A DNA stretch of 64,000 nt from Sphingomonas oleivorans (GCF_003050615.1 NZ_NWBU01000009.1:1-64000), one strand, 5' to 3'. Counted from the stretch's first letter, positions 45,225 through 57,872 are shown. The notes: generated by a model not told the origin, from the letters alone. Numbers and translations are program-made.

Positions 45225-45955
45225 CGTCCTTGCTCCTCCTCGCCGCTTCCATCGCCACCCTGCCGGGCGGGGACGAGGCGCGATTCAACGCCTGCACCAA
45301 GCTCGTCGCGGCCGATCCGAAACAGGCCGCGGCCGAGGCGGATGACTGGCGGCTGCGCAGCGGCGGCGTGCCCGCGCGCCAATGTCTGGGCCTCGCTTAT
45401 GTCGCGCAGGAGCGCTGGGCGCCGGCTGCGATCGTCTTCGAGCAGGCGGCGCGCGACGCCGAAATCCAGCGCGACGGGCGCGCCGCGCAGCTCTGGGTGC
45501 AGGCCGGCAATGCCGCGCTGGCGGGGGACGATCCGGCCAAGGCGCGCGGCTTCCTCGATCGGGGGCTGGCGCTTCCGGTGCTGAACGGGCCGATGCGGGG
45601 CGAGGCGCATCTCGATCGCGCCCGTGCCGCCGTGGCGCTTCGCGACATGGCGGGTGCGCGTGCCGATCTCGATCGTGCGCTGGCGCTGGTGCCCGCCGAT
45701 CCCATGGCCTGGCTGCTGTCCGCGACGCTCGCGCGCCGGCAGAATGATCTGGCGCGCGCGCGCAAGGATATAGACGAAGCCGTCCGCCTCTCGCCGGATG
45801 ATGGCGCGGTCGCTTTTGAAGCGGGCAATATCGCCGCGCTTGCAGGATCTGCTGAGGCGGCCGAAGTCGCCTGGGCGCAGGCGGTGAAGCTCGCGCCGGA
45901 CAGCCCCGCGGGCAAGGCCGCCGCAGCCGCGCTCGCGGAAAATAGGAAGCCCTGA
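45221..45955 (+). CDS. Secreted TPR-repeat protein
   Basis: A 244-residue protein with a short signal-like start (MTSLLLLAASIATLPGG). From about residue 55 it is built of helical TPR-type repeats, for example AWLLSATLARRQNDLARARK and AVAFEAGNIAALAGSAEAAE. It has two cysteines in the first 55 residues. Such proteins are usually periplasmic or membrane-bound scaffolds. The ATGA overlap ties it to the hydrolase; its partner is not known. Confidence 0.78.
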   Translation: MTSLLLLAASIATLPGGDEARFNACTKLVAADPKQAAAEADDWRLRSGGVPARQCLGLAYVAQERWAPAAIVFEQAARDAEIQRDGRAAQLWVQAGNAALAGDDPAKARGFLDRGLALPVLNGPMRGEAHLDRARAAVALRDMAGARADLDRALALVPADPMAWLLSATLARRQNDLARARKDIDEAVRLSPDDGAVAFEAGNIAALAGSAEAAEVAWAQAVKLAPDSPAGKAAAAALAENRKP

Positions 45956-45977
45956 CGCCCCGTCCTCGGGGCTCGCC

Positions 45978-47948
<1,971 letters not shown>

Positions 47949-47951
47949 CCC

Positions 47952-48947
47952 TTATTCCGCCGCCTCGCGCACGGGCTCGCTGCCCGAATGGAGTGGATGA
48001 AGGCCGAGCCGGGCGAATAGCCGCGCATCGGCATCGTCGCCGGCATTGCCCGTGGTCAGCAGCCTGTCGCCGGTGAAGATCGAATTGGCCCCCGCCAGGA
48101 AGCAGAGCGCCTGCGTCGAATCCGACATGCTCTCGCGCCCCGCCGAAAGCCGGACGATCGCGTGCGGCATGGTGATGCGCGCGACAGCAACGGTGCGGAC
48201 GAATTCGATATCGTCGATCCGGGCTTCAGCTACATCCTTCAGCATGTCGCCCAGCACCGTACCGGCGACGGGCACGAGCGCGTTGATCGGCACGCTTTCG
48301 GGATGCGCCGGAAGCGTCGCGAGCGCATGGAGGAAGCCGATGCGATCGGCGCGCGTCTCGCCCATGCCGACGATGCCGCCGCAGCAGACGTTGATGCCTG
48401 CATTCCTGACCTTTTCCAGCGTGTCGAGCCGATCATCATAGGTCCGCGTGGTGATGACCTCGCCATAATATTCGGGCGAGGTATCGAGATTATGATTATA
48501 ATAATCGAGCCCCGCCTCGGCGAGCCGGCCGGCCTGATCCTCGCTCAGCATGCCGAGCGTCATGCAGGTTTCGAGGCCCATGGCCTTCACGCCTTCGATC
48601 ATCGCGACGATCGCATCCATGTCGCGATCCTTGGGCTCGCGCCAGGCGGCACCCATGCAGAAACGGTCCGATCCCTTGGCCCGGGCCTCGCGCGCGGCGG
48701 CGAGCACATCATCGACCGCCATCAGCTTCTCGGCCTTCAGCCCGGACGTGGCGAAGGCGGACTGGCTGCAATAGCCGCAATCCTCCGCGCAGCCGCCCGT
48801 CTTGATCGACAGCAGCGTGGAAAGCTGGACGGCATTCGGATCATGATGCTGGCGGTGGACCGACTGGGCCCGCCACAGCAGATCGTTGAAGGGAAGATCG
48901 AAAAGATCCGCTATCTCCTCGCGGGTCCAGTCGGTGCGAACGGTCAT
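47952..48947 (-). CDS. bioB: Biotin synthase
   Basis: A 331-residue radical-SAM enzyme. The 4Fe-4S/SAM cysteines are C53, C57 and C60 in CAEDCGYC, and [13 protein letters not shown] and [15 protein letters not shown] are typical of BioB. It inserts sulfur into dethiobiotin. The rest of the biotin pathway is not in the window. It overlaps the mutase stop by four bases and precedes pccA by three, so biotin synthesis is co-expressed with the carboxylase that needs it. Confidence 0.96.
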   Translation of the reverse strand: MTVRTDWTREEIADLFDLPFNDLLWRAQSVHRQHHDPNAVQLSTLLSIKTGGCAEDCGYCSQSAFATSGLKAEKLMAVDDVLAAAREARAKGSDRFCMGAAWREPKDRDMDAIVAMIEGVKAMGLETCMTLGMLSEDQAGRLAEAGLDYYNHNLDTSPEYYGEVITTRTYDDRLDTLEKVRNAGINVCCGGIVGMGETRADRIGFLHALATLPAHPESVPINALVPVAGTVLGDMLKDVAEARIDDIEFVRTVAVARITMPHAIVRLSAGRESMSDSTQALCFLAGANSIFTGDRLLTTGNAGDDADARLFARLGLHPLHSGSEPVREAAE

Positions 48948-51082
48948 TCTGCTGCCTCGTCTATATCTTTGGGTGGCACATTATGGCCCAGCAACTGGAG
49001 GATGGAGGCAGCCGCGTCGAGCAGATTGGTGCCCGGGCCGAAAATGCCCTGCACGCCGGCATCGCGCAGGAACGGATAATCCTGCGCGGGGATCACGCCG
49101 CCGGCGACGATCCTGATGTCGGAACGGCCGGCATCGCGCAGATGGGCGATCAATTCGGGGATCAGCGTCCTATGTCCCGCCGCGAGGCTGGAGACGCCGA
49201 CGATGTCGATATCCGCCCCGATCGCGAGATCGGCGACCTCCTTCGGCGTCTGGAACAGTGGGCCGGCGATCACCTCGAAGCCGAGATCGCCGAAGGCCGA
49301 GGAGACGAGGTTCGCGCCGCGATCATGCCCGTCCTGACCCATCTTGGCGACCAGCATGCGGGGTTTGCGGCCCTTGCGGCGCTCGATCGAGGCTATGCCT
49401 TCGATGAGGCTGGACCAGCGCGCATCTCCTATATGGGCGCCGCCATAGATTCCGGAGACTGGCGTCGGTTCGGTGCCGTGGCGGCCGAACACATCCTCCA
49501 TCGCGCCGGATATCTCGCCCAGCGTCGCGCGCCTTCGCGCGGCTTCGATCGCGAGAGCAAGGAGATTCGCCTTGCCGCGCGCGCCTTCGCGCAACGTATC
49601 GAGCGCCTTTTGGCAAGCCACCTCGTCGCGCGTCGCCTTCACCTGTTCGATACGGCGGATCTGCGCCTCGCGCACGGCGACATTGTCCACGTCGAGAATG
49701 TCGATCGCATCCTCGTCGGTGAGCTTATATTTGTTGACGCCAACGATCACGTCCTCGCCCCGGTCGACCCGTGCGGCGCGGGCGGCAGACGCTTCCTCAA
49801 TCATTGCTTTGGGCCAGCCGGCCGCGACCGCCTTCGCCATGCCGCCCTCGGTCTCGATGCGCTCGATGATCTCCCAGGCCTTATCGTAAAGCTCCTGCGT
49901 CAGCGCCTCGACATAATAAGAGCCGCCCAGGGGATCGACGACCTTGGTGATCCCGGTTTCTTCCTGCAGCACGATCTGGGTGTTGCGCGCGATGCGGGCG
50001 GAAAAGTCGGTGGGAAGCGCGATTGCCTCGTCCAGCGCGTTGGTATGCAGGCTCTGCGTGCCGCCCAGCGCCGCCGCCATCGCCTCGACGGTCGTGCGGA
50101 TGACATTGTTGTACGGATCCTGCTCGGTCAGCGACACGCCCGACGTCTGGCAATGGGTGCGCAGCATCTTGGAGCGCTCGTCCTTGGCGCCGAGATCGGT
50201 CATCACCCGGTGCCACAGCTTGCGCGCGGCGCGGAGCTTGGCGACTTCCATGAAGAAGTTCATGCCGATCGCGAAGAAGAAGCTGAGACGACCGGCGAAC
50301 TTGTCCAGATCGAGCCCGGTCGCCATCGCGGCGCGGGCATATTCCTTGCCGTCGGCGATGGTGAAGGCCAGTTCCTGAAGCTGCGTCGCCCCCGCCTCCT
50401 GCATATGATAGCCGGAGATCGAGATGCTGTTGAACTTGGGCATGTGGGCCGAGGTGTGGCCGATGATGTCCGAGACGATCCGCATCGAGGATTCGGGCGG
50501 ATAGATATAGGTGTTACGGACCATGAACTCCTTGAGGATGTCGTTCTGGATGGTCCCGTCGAGCAGGGATTGATCTACGCCCTGTTCCTCCGCCGCGACG
50601 ATGAAGAAGGCGAGGATCGGGATCACCGCCCCGTTCATCGTCATCGACACCGACATCCGATCGAGCGGGATACCGTCGAACAGGATCTTCATGTCCTCGA
50701 CCGTGTCGATCGCGACGCCCGCCTTGCCGACATCGCCGGTCACGCGCGGATGATCGGAATCATAGCCGCGATGCGTCGCCAGATCGAAGGCGACCGAAAG
50801 GCCTTTTTGTCCGGCGGCGAGGTTGCGGTGGTAGAAGGCGTTCGACTCCTCGGCCGTCGAGAAGCCGGCATATTGGCGGATCGTCCAGGGCCGCCCGGCA
50901 TACATGGACGCGCGCACGCCACGCGTGAAGGGTGCGAAGCCCGGCAGGCCAGGATCGATGTCGGCCACGTCCTCCGCTGTATAGAGCGGCTTGACGGCTA
51001 TGCCCTCGGGTGTTTGCCGGATAAGGTTGCGTCCCTTGACCTCCTTGTCGGCGGCCTTCTTCCAGTCTTCAATGCTCGCCAA
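48944..51082 (-). CDS. scpA: Methylmalonyl-CoA mutase, single-chain
   Basis: A 712-residue B12-dependent mutase. The N-terminal TIM barrel has [18 protein letters not shown] and the long substrate-binding region; the C-terminal cobalamin domain has DGHDRG with H586 as the lower cobalt ligand. It converts (R)-methylmalonyl-CoA to succinyl-CoA. Length matches the homodimeric ScpA type. It overlaps the epimerase stop by 14 bases. No MeaB-type chaperone gene is nearby. Confidence 0.96.
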   Translation of the reverse strand: MASIEDWKKAADKEVKGRNLIRQTPEGIAVKPLYTAEDVADIDPGLPGFAPFTRGVRASMYAGRPWTIRQYAGFSTAEESNAFYHRNLAAGQKGLSVAFDLATHRGYDSDHPRVTGDVGKAGVAIDTVEDMKILFDGIPLDRMSVSMTMNGAVIPILAFFIVAAEEQGVDQSLLDGTIQNDILKEFMVRNTYIYPPESSMRIVSDIIGHTSAHMPKFNSISISGYHMQEAGATQLQELAFTIADGKEYARAAMATGLDLDKFAGRLSFFFAIGMNFFMEVAKLRAARKLWHRVMTDLGAKDERSKMLRTHCQTSGVSLTEQDPYNNVIRTTVEAMAAALGGTQSLHTNALDEAIALPTDFSARIARNTQIVLQEETGITKVVDPLGGSYYVEALTQELYDKAWEIIERIETEGGMAKAVAAGWPKAMIEEASAARAARVDRGEDVIVGVNKYKLTDEDAIDILDVDNVAVREAQIRRIEQVKATRDEVACQKALDTLREGARGKANLLALAIEAARRRATLGEISGAMEDVFGRHGTEPTPVSGIYGGAHIGDARWSSLIEGIASIERRKGRKPRMLVAKMGQDGHDRGANLVSSAFGDLGFEVIAGPLFQTPKEVADLAIGADIDIVGVSSLAAGHRTLIPELIAHLRDAGRSDIRIVAGGVIPAQDYPFLRDAGVQGIFGPGTNLLDAAASILQLLGHNVPPKDIDEAAE

Positions 51083-51488
51083 GGGGCGTCTCCATTAGTT
51101 CGACTAGTACGCCGCCCATATCCTTGGGATGGACGAAGATGACGGGCGTGCCGTGCGCGCCGATGCGTGGCTCGCCAAGCACCTTTGCGCCCTTGGCTTT
51201 CATGTCCGCCGCGGCCGCATGGATGTCGGGCACCTCGAAGCAGAGATGATGTTGGCCGCCCGCCGGATTTCTGGCGAGGAAGCCATGGATCGGGCTGTTC
51301 TCGCCATAGGGTTCGATCAGTTCGATCTGGCTGTTCGGCGTATCGACGAAGCAGATACGCACGCCCTGCGGCGGCAGATCGAACGGCTCGTGAATCTTCG
51401 TCGCGCCGAGCAGGTCGCGGTAGAGCGCGATCGACGCCTCGATCGAGGGGGTGGCGATGCCGACATGATTGAGACGGCCGATCGTCAT
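51069..51488 (-). CDS. mce: Methylmalonyl-CoA epimerase
   Basis: A 139-residue VOC-fold enzyme starting [17 protein letters not shown]. Metal ligands fit the histidine in LNHVGIA, the histidine in [10 protein letters not shown] and the terminal glutamate in [10 protein letters not shown]. It converts the (S) to the (R) form of methylmalonyl-CoA between PccAB and the mutase. It is 45 bases downstream of pccB and overlaps the mutase start. Confidence 0.95.
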   Translation of the reverse strand: MTIGRLNHVGIATPSIEASIALYRDLLGATKIHEPFDLPPQGVRICFVDTPNSQIELIEPYGENSPIHGFLARNPAGGQHHLCFEVPDIHAAAADMKAKGAKVLGEPRIGAHGTPVIFVHPKDMGGVLVELMETPLGEH

Positions 51489-51533
51489 CGTCTTATCCTC
51501 TCCCTTCGTTTCTCTCCCACTGGCCGGAGCTCG

Positions 51534-53066
51534 TCAAAGGGGAATATTCCCGTGTTTTTTCCATGGATTTTCGAGCTGCTTATTGCGTAGCTTGCGCAAG
51601 CCCAGCGCGATCCGCCGGCGCGTGTCGCGCGGCATGATCACGTCATCGATGAAGCCCTTGGAGGCCGCCACGAAGGGGTTGGCGAAGCGTTCCTCATATT
51701 CGGCGGTGCGCTGCGTGATCTTCTCCGGATCGCCCATATCCTTGCGGAAGATGATCTCCACCGCGCCCCGGGCGCCCATCACCGCGATCTCGGCAGTAGG
51801 CCAGGCATAGTTGAAATCACCGCGCAGATGCTTGGAGCTCATCACGTCATAGGCGCCGCCATAGGCCTTGCGCGTGATGATGGTGATCTTGGGCACGGTC
51901 GCCTCGGCATAGGCGAAGAGCAGCTTCGCGCCATGCTTGATGATGCCATTATGCTCCTGCGCGGTGCCCGGCAGGAAGCCGGGCACGTCGACGAAAGTGA
52001 CGATCGGAATGTCGAAGGCATCGCAGAAGCGGACGAAGCGGCCGGCCTTCCTGGCTGAATTGATGTCGAGCACACCCGCCAGCACCAGCGGCTGATTGGC
52101 GACGATGCCCACGGGGCGCCCCTCGATCCGGCCGAAGCCAGTGAGTATATTGGCGGCGTGCGTCGGCTGCGTCTCGAAGAAATCGCCCTCGTCGACGACC
52201 TTCCGGATGAGCTCCTTCATGTCATAGGGCCGGTTCGCGCTGTCGGGGATCAGCGTGTCGAGGCTGGGCTCCTGCCGATCCCAGGGATCGCTGGTTGGGC
52301 GCACGGGCAGATCGTGCCGGTTGGACAAGGGCAAAAAGTCCACGAAGTCGCGGGCGCCGAGCAGCGCTTCGATATCATTTTCGAAGGCTAGATCGGCGAC
52401 CCCCGACTTCGTGGCATGCGCCACCGCCCCGCCGAGTTCCTCTTGTGAGACCATTTCATTGGTGACGGTCTTCACCACGTCGGGGCCGGTGACGAACATG
52501 TAGGATGAGTCCTTCACCATGAAGATGAAGTCGGTCATCGCAGGGCTGTAGACCGCGCCGCCGGCGCAGGGGCCCATGATGAGGCTGATCTGCGGGACGA
52601 CGCCGGAGGCGAGCACGTTGCGCTGGAACACCTCGGCATAGCCGCCGAGGCTGGCGACGCCTTCCTGGATGCGCGCGCCGCCGCTGTCGTTGAGGCCGAT
52701 CACGGGCGCGCCCACCTTCAGCGCCATGTCCATGATCTTGCAGATCTTCTGTGCGTGCCGTTCGGACAGTGATCCGCCGAAGACGGTGAAATCCTGGCTG
52801 AAGACGAAGACGAGGCGGCCGTTGATCATGCCCGATCCGGTGACGACCCCGTCGCCGGGGATCTTCTGATCCGCCATGCCGAAATCGACGCAATTATGCT
52901 CGACATAGGCGTCGATCTCCTCGAACGAGCCGGGATCGAGCAGAACGTCCAGCCGTTCGCGCGCCGTAAGCCGGCCCTTGCGGTGCTGCGCGTCGATCCG
53001 CGCCTGGCCGCCGCCGAGCCTTGCCTGCGCCTGCTTTTCTTCCAGCTTCCGCAATATGGCCAGCAT
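51534..53066 (-). CDS. pccB: Propionyl-CoA carboxylase beta subunit
   Basis: A 510-residue carboxyltransferase starting [39 protein letters not shown] in the N half and [20 protein letters not shown] in the C half form the paired oxyanion sites. [26 protein letters not shown] is split here for length: MSSKHLRGD and [12 protein letters not shown] are PccB-typical. It is the first gene of the operon; the start at 53066 leaves about 55 bases to the TTTGCAAA-like site cluster upstream. Confidence 0.94.
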   Translation of the reverse strand: MLAILRKLEEKQAQARLGGGQARIDAQHRKGRLTARERLDVLLDPGSFEEIDAYVEHNCVDFGMADQKIPGDGVVTGSGMINGRLVFVFSQDFTVFGGSLSERHAQKICKIMDMALKVGAPVIGLNDSGGARIQEGVASLGGYAEVFQRNVLASGVVPQISLIMGPCAGGAVYSPAMTDFIFMVKDSSYMFVTGPDVVKTVTNEMVSQEELGGAVAHATKSGVADLAFENDIEALLGARDFVDFLPLSNRHDLPVRPTSDPWDRQEPSLDTLIPDSANRPYDMKELIRKVVDEGDFFETQPTHAANILTGFGRIEGRPVGIVANQPLVLAGVLDINSARKAGRFVRFCDAFDIPIVTFVDVPGFLPGTAQEHNGIIKHGAKLLFAYAEATVPKITIITRKAYGGAYDVMSSKHLRGDFNYAWPTAEIAVMGARGAVEIIFRKDMGDPEKITQRTAEYEERFANPFVAASKGFIDDVIMPRDTRRRIALGLRKLRNKQLENPWKKHGNIPL

Positions 53067-53120
53067 ATGCCCTCGCCCGTCGAGACTTACGAAAACTCCC
53101 CCTTCCAAGCCTTGGCGAAG

Positions 53121-53142
53121 AGTGCAAATGTGAATTTGCGAA
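53121..53142. promoter_or_regulatory. PccR-type operator between pccB and pccR
   Basis: AGTGCAAA and TTTGCGAA, six bases apart, are near-copies of the TTTGCAAA element reported for PccR of Rhodobacter sphaeroides (recalled, not looked up). They lie in the 100-base gap shared by the divergent promoters. Confidence 0.65.
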
Positions 53143-53157
53143 ATTGTGAAGGGTAAG

Positions 53158-53165
53158 TTTGCAAA
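53158..53165. promoter_or_regulatory. Perfect TTTGCAAA site abutting the pccR start
   Basis: An exact TTTGCAAA palindrome ends one base before the pccR ATG at 53167, where the ribosome site would be. Binding here would repress pccR itself. Confidence 0.6.
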
Positions 53166-53166
53166 T

Positions 53167-54579
53167 ATGGGCAGGCACAGGCTGTTCGCGGGCGCGGAGC
53201 TGAGGGCGCTGCGGCGCCGCGTCGGGCTGGGGCAGGCGGCGATGGCGGTACGGCTCGGTCTGTCGGTGAGCTATCTTTCGCAGCTCGAAAATGACGACCG
53301 GCCGATAACGGCGGCGGTGTCGGAGGCGCTGGCGCGGACCTTCCCGCTCGACTGGAGCGCGGAGCAGGTCGATGCGGGCGCGCTCCGGCTGGCGGCGATG
53401 CGCGAGGTGATGGCCGATCCGCTGTTCGCCGATCTCGACTTTCCCGAGGGACTGCACCGCGCGGTCGAGCAGCAGCCAGGGCTCGCGGACCGTTTCATCC
53501 GCCTCCATGCCGCCTATCGCCAGGCGGAGGAGCGGCGGCAGATCGCCGATGACGCGATCGCCAGCGACGTACCCGGCGGCGGACGGCTGCCCTGGGAAGA
53601 GGTGCGCGACTGGTTCCACCAAGCCGGCAATTATGCCGGTCCGCTCGACGAGGCGGCGGAAGCGCTCGCCGCCGAGCTGGGCGCGGAGCCGCTTTCCGAG
53701 GCGCTGATCGAAGGGCGGCTCAAGATGGTGCATGGCGTGGACACTGTCTCGGCGGGCGAGGAGGCGGGCAGCCCGCCGCTCCGGCGCTTCGACCGGGCGC
53801 GGGGCCTGCTGACGCTCGATCGGGCGATGCCGGCGGAGACGCGGCGCTTCTTCCTAGCGCATCAACTGGCGCTGCTCGAATTCGCCGATGCGATCGCAGG
53901 TGTGACGGCGGGAGCGGATCTGCGCTCGGCCGAGGCGCGGAGGCTGCTCTCGGTGGGCCTCGCCAACTATGCGGCGGGCGCGCTCCTGATGCCCTATGGC
54001 CGGTTTCGCGAGATGGCGCGGATGCTGCGCCACGATATCGACCGGCTGCGCCGGCGCTTCGGGGTGAGCTTCGAGCAGGCCTGCCACCGGCTTTCGACAC
54101 TGCAGCGGGCGGGGCAGCGCGGCATCCCCTTCTTCTTTTGCCGGGTCGACATGGCGGGCAACATCACCAAGCGCCATTCGGCGACGCGGCTGCAATTCGC
54201 CCGCTTCGGCGGCGCCTGTCCGTTATGGATCGTGCATGAGGCGGTGGCGATCCCCGACCGCATCCTCGTCCAGCTCGCCGAGACGCCGGACGGGGTGCGT
54301 TATGTGCAGATGGCCAAGGGGCTGGTTAAGCCCTCCGGCAGCTATGCGCGCGCGCCGCGCCGCTATGCGGTGGCGCTCGGCTGCGAGGTCGAGCAGGCGC
54401 GCGACTTCATCTATGCCGACGGGCTCGATGTGGCGAATGCGTCCGCTGCGACGCCGATCGGCATTTCCTGCCGCCTCTGCCCGCGTGCCGATTGCGACCA
54501 GCGCGCTTTTCCGCCCGCCGACCGTGCCATTGCGATCGATCCTGACTTGCGCGACGTGGTGCCATATCGCGTGTTATGA
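53167..54579 (+). CDS. pccR: PccR-like (ScfR-family) regulator of propionyl-CoA metabolism
   Basis: About 470 residues. An N-terminal XRE-type helix-turn-helix ([36 protein letters not shown]) is followed by a ScfR/RamB regulatory region with a DUF955/ImmA-IrrE-like middle ([15 protein letters not shown]) and a cysteine-containing C-terminal part ([16 protein letters not shown]). The family, including PccR and RamB, senses short-chain acyl-CoA. It is divergent from pccB and has TTTGCAAA sites in front. The ATG 53167 is preferred; a GTG at 53146 is in frame but would place the operator inside the gene. Confidence 0.88.
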   Translation: MGRHRLFAGAELRALRRRVGLGQAAMAVRLGLSVSYLSQLENDDRPITAAVSEALARTFPLDWSAEQVDAGALRLAAMREVMADPLFADLDFPEGLHRAVEQQPGLADRFIRLHAAYRQAEERRQIADDAIASDVPGGGRLPWEEVRDWFHQAGNYAGPLDEAAEALAAELGAEPLSEALIEGRLKMVHGVDTVSAGEEAGSPPLRRFDRARGLLTLDRAMPAETRRFFLAHQLALLEFADAIAGVTAGADLRSAEARRLLSVGLANYAAGALLMPYGRFREMARMLRHDIDRLRRRFGVSFEQACHRLSTLQRAGQRGIPFFFCRVDMAGNITKRHSATRLQFARFGGACPLWIVHEAVAIPDRILVQLAETPDGVRYVQMAKGLVKPSGSYARAPRRYAVALGCEVEQARDFIYADGLDVANASAATPIGISCRLCPRADCDQRAFPPADRAIAIDPDLRDVVPYRVL

Positions 54580-54855
54580 CTGCATGACGCGTCCGATGGC
54601 GCGAAAGGTCACAGAAAGTCATGCCAATGAAGAGTGAGAAAGAGCTTCGCCGAGGGCCGGACGAAGCCGGTCTCTGAAGGAATGATGACAGATCGAGGCG
54701 GTGTAGGAAAACGACGCCCGCTTATCGTCTGAGGCGAAATACGGTTCTTGGCGGGCGTTCCACGGAGGGCCATGGCGAAGTCTGTCGCTGGCAAGGTGCG
54801 TGGAGCGCCTTTGACAAGACCGGGTGTAAGATCCAGCAGCGGCCTGTGCAGATTG

Positions 54856-56037
54856 TCATTCTGGCGAATGAATCCCCGAATTTTTGAGACGGTCGGACGG
54901 CGGGTTTGTCCTCCGCCCGGTCGCCGATGCGATGAGCCTGGCGCCGCAGCCGATGGCGCCGGCATAGGGGCCGAAGGCGGCGCGCACGGCGGCGGCCTGT
55001 TCCTTGGCCAAAGCGGGGTGATTTGCCACCGCGCGGTCGATCGCTGCCATGAGGTCGGCCAGATCGTCGACGACTTCGCCGAGCTGCCATCCGGCATAGC
55101 GGGGATCGCCCCTCCAGGACACTTTGTGTGTGTTGAGGAACACGGCGGGCCGTGGCCGTGCGAGAAACTCGTAGAGCTGGCTCGACATGTCACCGAGATA
55201 GATGTCGGCGGCGGCGATATAGCTCATGTCGAGCAGGCGGGGGGAATGCAGGTCGATCAGGATATGGTCCTTTTCCGCCAATGCATTCCAGCTTTCGATC
55301 TCCTCCGCCGTCATGTCTTCGGACAGGCGGATATGCGGGGCGAAGATGAGGTTGTAGCGGTCCTGCCGGCTGAAAAGCGCGAGCACGGCGCGTGCCATCG
55401 GCCAGGAGGACAGGGCAGGATCGAAATGCGGATTATAGATGATGACGGGCCGATCATTGTCGAAATAGCGATGCGGCGAGGCGGAGATTTTGCTCAGGAA
55501 ATCGAGCTTCACATAGCCGCAGCGGCCGAGACGCGCCGGATCGACATGCTGCACCTCGACCGCGCGGGCCAGATCCTTCTCGCCGGGCACCACGATGAGG
55601 TCGAACGCCTTGAGCCGCGCCTCGGAATGCGGCGCGCGATCGCCCGCGCCATGGCGGAAATGGATCATCAGCTTGTGGCGCAGTCCTATGAAGCGCAGCG
55701 CGGCGGAGGTGCGCTCGGGCGTGACGATTGCTTGCACATGCGCGAGGTGCGGCGCGAGCCTGAGCAGAAGGGGGCCCTTCAGCAGCGAATGATGCCGGAA
55801 GATCCGTGCCAGCGCCGCCGCCCAGCGCGGCGTGGCGATGCGGGTCAGCCGCATGGCGCGGGCGTTCATCACCGTCTTGACCCGGAGGAGGGCGGCGCCC
55901 GTCTCCTCGTCCGGGAAGAAGCAGTTGATCAGGGTATCCGGCAGCAGCCGGCTGAGTTCCGCTGCGACCGGCGCCAGATGGAAGACCTGATGTGCGCCGC
56001 CAATGAAGAGGAAGGCGATCTCGGTATCGGCGGCCAT
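54856..56037 (-). CDS. CDP-glycerol glycerophosphotransferase (TagB/SpsB-like) family protein
   Basis: About 393 residues from ATG 56037 (MAADTEIAFLFIGGAHQV); the longer frame upstream looks like shadow. It has a GT-B-like fold: IYNPHFDPALSSWPMARAV begins the second domain and YLGDMSSQLYEFLARPRPAVFLN holds the DxSS donor-site motif of the Glyphos_transf family. In Gram-positives these enzymes build teichoic acid; in proteobacteria they add glycerol phosphate or related groups to surface glycans. There is no signal peptide. It stands alone, so its glycan cannot be named. Confidence 0.8.
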   Translation of the reverse strand: MAADTEIAFLFIGGAHQVFHLAPVAAELSRLLPDTLINCFFPDEETGAALLRVKTVMNARAMRLTRIATPRWAAALARIFRHHSLLKGPLLLRLAPHLAHVQAIVTPERTSAALRFIGLRHKLMIHFRHGAGDRAPHSEARLKAFDLIVVPGEKDLARAVEVQHVDPARLGRCGYVKLDFLSKISASPHRYFDNDRPVIIYNPHFDPALSSWPMARAVLALFSRQDRYNLIFAPHIRLSEDMTAEEIESWNALAEKDHILIDLHSPRLLDMSYIAAADIYLGDMSSQLYEFLARPRPAVFLNTHKVSWRGDPRYAGWQLGEVVDDLADLMAAIDRAVANHPALAKEQAAAVRAAFGPYAGAIGCGARLIASATGRRTNPPSDRLKNSGIHSPE

Positions 56038-56253
56038 AGCGGATGCAAGCTGCGACTGGCGAAGGCGGAAGCGGGCCCTGTCTCGATGTCCGGGCGCTAT
56101 GTGGGCACGCAGCTTCCCGATCGCCACCCCTTATCTCCCTTGCGCGGGGGCGTGCCGGCCCAGCCGGCGCTCTTGGAGGATATTCTGCTTATCTTTGCGC
56201 AGGATAGGGCGGCGGATATGCCCGGCCGGGATTTCCCCTTGGGGCGAGGATTC

Positions 56254-56287
56254 TAGAACATGTGATTAGACGTAATCACATGTTCTA
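56254..56287. repeat. Perfect 15-bp palindromic repeat
   Basis: TAGAACATGTGATTA and TAATCACATGTTCTA pair perfectly around GACG. On the plus strand ATTCTTCTTTG follows. It lies between the glycerophosphotransferase start and the rpoN end and looks like a member of a dispersed palindrome family. Confidence 0.75.
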
Positions 56288-56305
56288 ATTCTTCTTTGTT
56301 TCCCC

Positions 56306-56350
56306 GTATTTTCCGAGTCGTCAGGCGTTTCCGCCTGACTTGAAAATGCT
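56306..56350. repeat. Compound palindrome after rpoN, AGCATTTT family
   Basis: A perfect inner stem GTCAGGCG-TTTC-CGCCTGAC (56320-56339) is flanked by outer arms GTATTTTC and GAAAATGC. The outer arms resemble the repeat at 16831-16870. It begins eight bases past the rpoN stop and may stabilise or end that transcript, but lacks a T run. Confidence 0.65.
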
Positions 56351-56357
56351 CTCGGAT

Positions 56358-57872
56358 TCAGCCGCCGAGCGCTTTTTGGCGGCGGCGCTGGACGGAGGAG
56401 CCGAGGCCGATCGCCTCGCGATATTTTGCGACGGTGCGGCGCGCGATGTCGAAGCCCTTGGCCTTGAGCAGCTCGACCAGCCTGTCGTCGGATAAAATAT
56501 CCTTGGGGCTTTCGGCCGCGATCAGCCGGGCGATATGGCTCTTCACCGCCTCGGCCGACGCGGCCTCGCCGCCGTCCGCCGTCTGGATGCCGCTGGTGAA
56601 GAAATATTTGAGCTCGAACAGACCGCGCTCGCAGGCGAGATATTTGTTGGAAGTAACGCGGCTGACGGTCGATTCATGCATGCCGATCGCATCCGCCACC
56701 GCCTTCAGCGTCATCGGCTTCAGATGCTCGACGCCATGGGCGAAGAAGGCCTCCTGCTGCTTCACCAGCTCGGTCGCGACCTTGATTATGGTGCGCGCGC
56801 GCTGGTCGAGCGCCTTCACCAGCCAATTGGCGCTGGCGAGGCAATCGGACAGCCAGGCCTTGCCCGCGCGATCCTGCTGGCCGGCCGAAAGCTCAACATA
56901 ATAGCTTTGGTTGACAAGCAGGCGGGGGAGCGTCGTGCCGTTCAGCTCCACGGACCAGCCGGTCCGCGTCCGCGCGACGAAGATGTCGGGCGACACGGCC
57001 TGGATGCGCTCGCCGCCGAAACGCAGGCCGGGCTTGGGATCATAGCCGCGCAGCTCGCGGATCATATCCACGAAATCCTCCTCGTCCACGCCGCACATCC
57101 GACGGAGCTGAGGCAGCGCGCCGCGCGCGAGCAGATCGAGATTGTCGATCAGCCGCGCCATGCAGGGATCGTAGCGATCCGCCTCCTTCGCCTGCAGCGC
57201 GAGGCATTCGGCGAGGCTGCGCGCGCCGACGCCGGTGGGGTCGAAATTCTGGATGATGGCGAGCAGCCGTTCGACATGATGGAGCGGCGTTTCAAGCCGT
57301 TGTGCGATCTCGGTGAGCGGCGCTTCGAGATAGCCCGCCTCGTCGATCTGGTCGATGATATAGGTAGCGATCAGGAGGTCGCGCCCGGACAGGACGGCGC
57401 CCGCCTGGGCGGTAAGATGATCGTGGAGCGACAGATCGGCCGCCGCGATCGATTCGAAATCGGGGCCGTCCTCCGGGGCCGCGCCGGCATTGCCGCCGTC
57501 CAGGCCGAGCCCGCCATCGGGCGCCCGGCCGCTGTCGGCGAGGCTGTCATGATGGAAGGTCTCGGCATCATAATCGACGTCGAGCGGGGCATCGGCATCC
57601 GCATCGCCCGCAGCGATCAGGCGATCGGCGGTGACGGGCTCGTCGGCGAAGTCGGCATCGCCTTCCTGCATATCGGCCATGTCGGGCGGCGGATCGGCGG
57701 GATCGCGATCTTCGCCGCCCGCCTCGAGCAGCGGATTCTTCTCCAGCTCCTCGGCGATATAGGCCTCGATCTCGAGATTGGAGAGCGCCAGCAGCTTGAT
57801 CGCCTGCTGGAGCTGCGGCGTCATCACCAGCGACTGGCTCTGGCGCAGGTCGAGGCGGGGGGCGAGCGACAT
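56358..57872 (-). CDS. rpoN: RNA polymerase sigma-54 factor
   Basis: A 504-residue sigma-54. Region I has LDLRQSQSLVMTPQLQQAIKLL at its start, listed here as LDLRQSQSLVMT then QLQQAIKLL; an acidic region II spans about 50-135 and is longer than in E. coli. The core-binding domain precedes a helix-turn-helix and the RpoN box ARRTVAKYRE near the C-terminus. It directs promoters that need an AAA+ activator. It follows lptB as in many proteobacteria. Confidence 0.96.
   Translation of the reverse strand: MSLAPRLDLRQSQSLVMTPQLQQAIKLLALSNLEIEAYIAEELEKNPLLEAGGEDRDPADPPPDMADMQEGDADFADEPVTADRLIAAGDADADAPLDVDYDAETFHHDSLADSGRAPDGGLGLDGGNAGAAPEDGPDFESIAAADLSLHDHLTAQAGAVLSGRDLLIATYIIDQIDEAGYLEAPLTEIAQRLETPLHHVERLLAIIQNFDPTGVGARSLAECLALQAKEADRYDPCMARLIDNLDLLARGALPQLRRMCGVDEEDFVDMIRELRGYDPKPGLRFGGERIQAVSPDIFVARTRTGWSVELNGTTLPRLLVNQSYYVELSAGQQDRAGKAWLSDCLASANWLVKALDQRARTIIKVATELVKQQEAFFAHGVEHLKPMTLKAVADAIGMHESTVSRVTSNKYLACERGLFELKYFFTSGIQTADGGEAASAEAVKSHIARLIAAESPKDILSDDRLVELLKAKGFDIARRTVAKYREAIGLGSSVQRRRQKALGG

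Noticed and set aside
53067-53166. Possible riboswitch (B12 or biotin-linked) before the propionyl-CoA operon
   Set aside because: The gap is only 100 bases, lacks the cobalamin B12-box pattern, and is explained by TTTGCAAA operators.
54580-54855. Possible small RNA between pccR and the glycerophosphotransferase gene
   Set aside because: Only an 8-base ACGCCCGC/GCGGGCGT pair with a 29-base loop is visible, with no terminator or promoter pattern to support an RNA.
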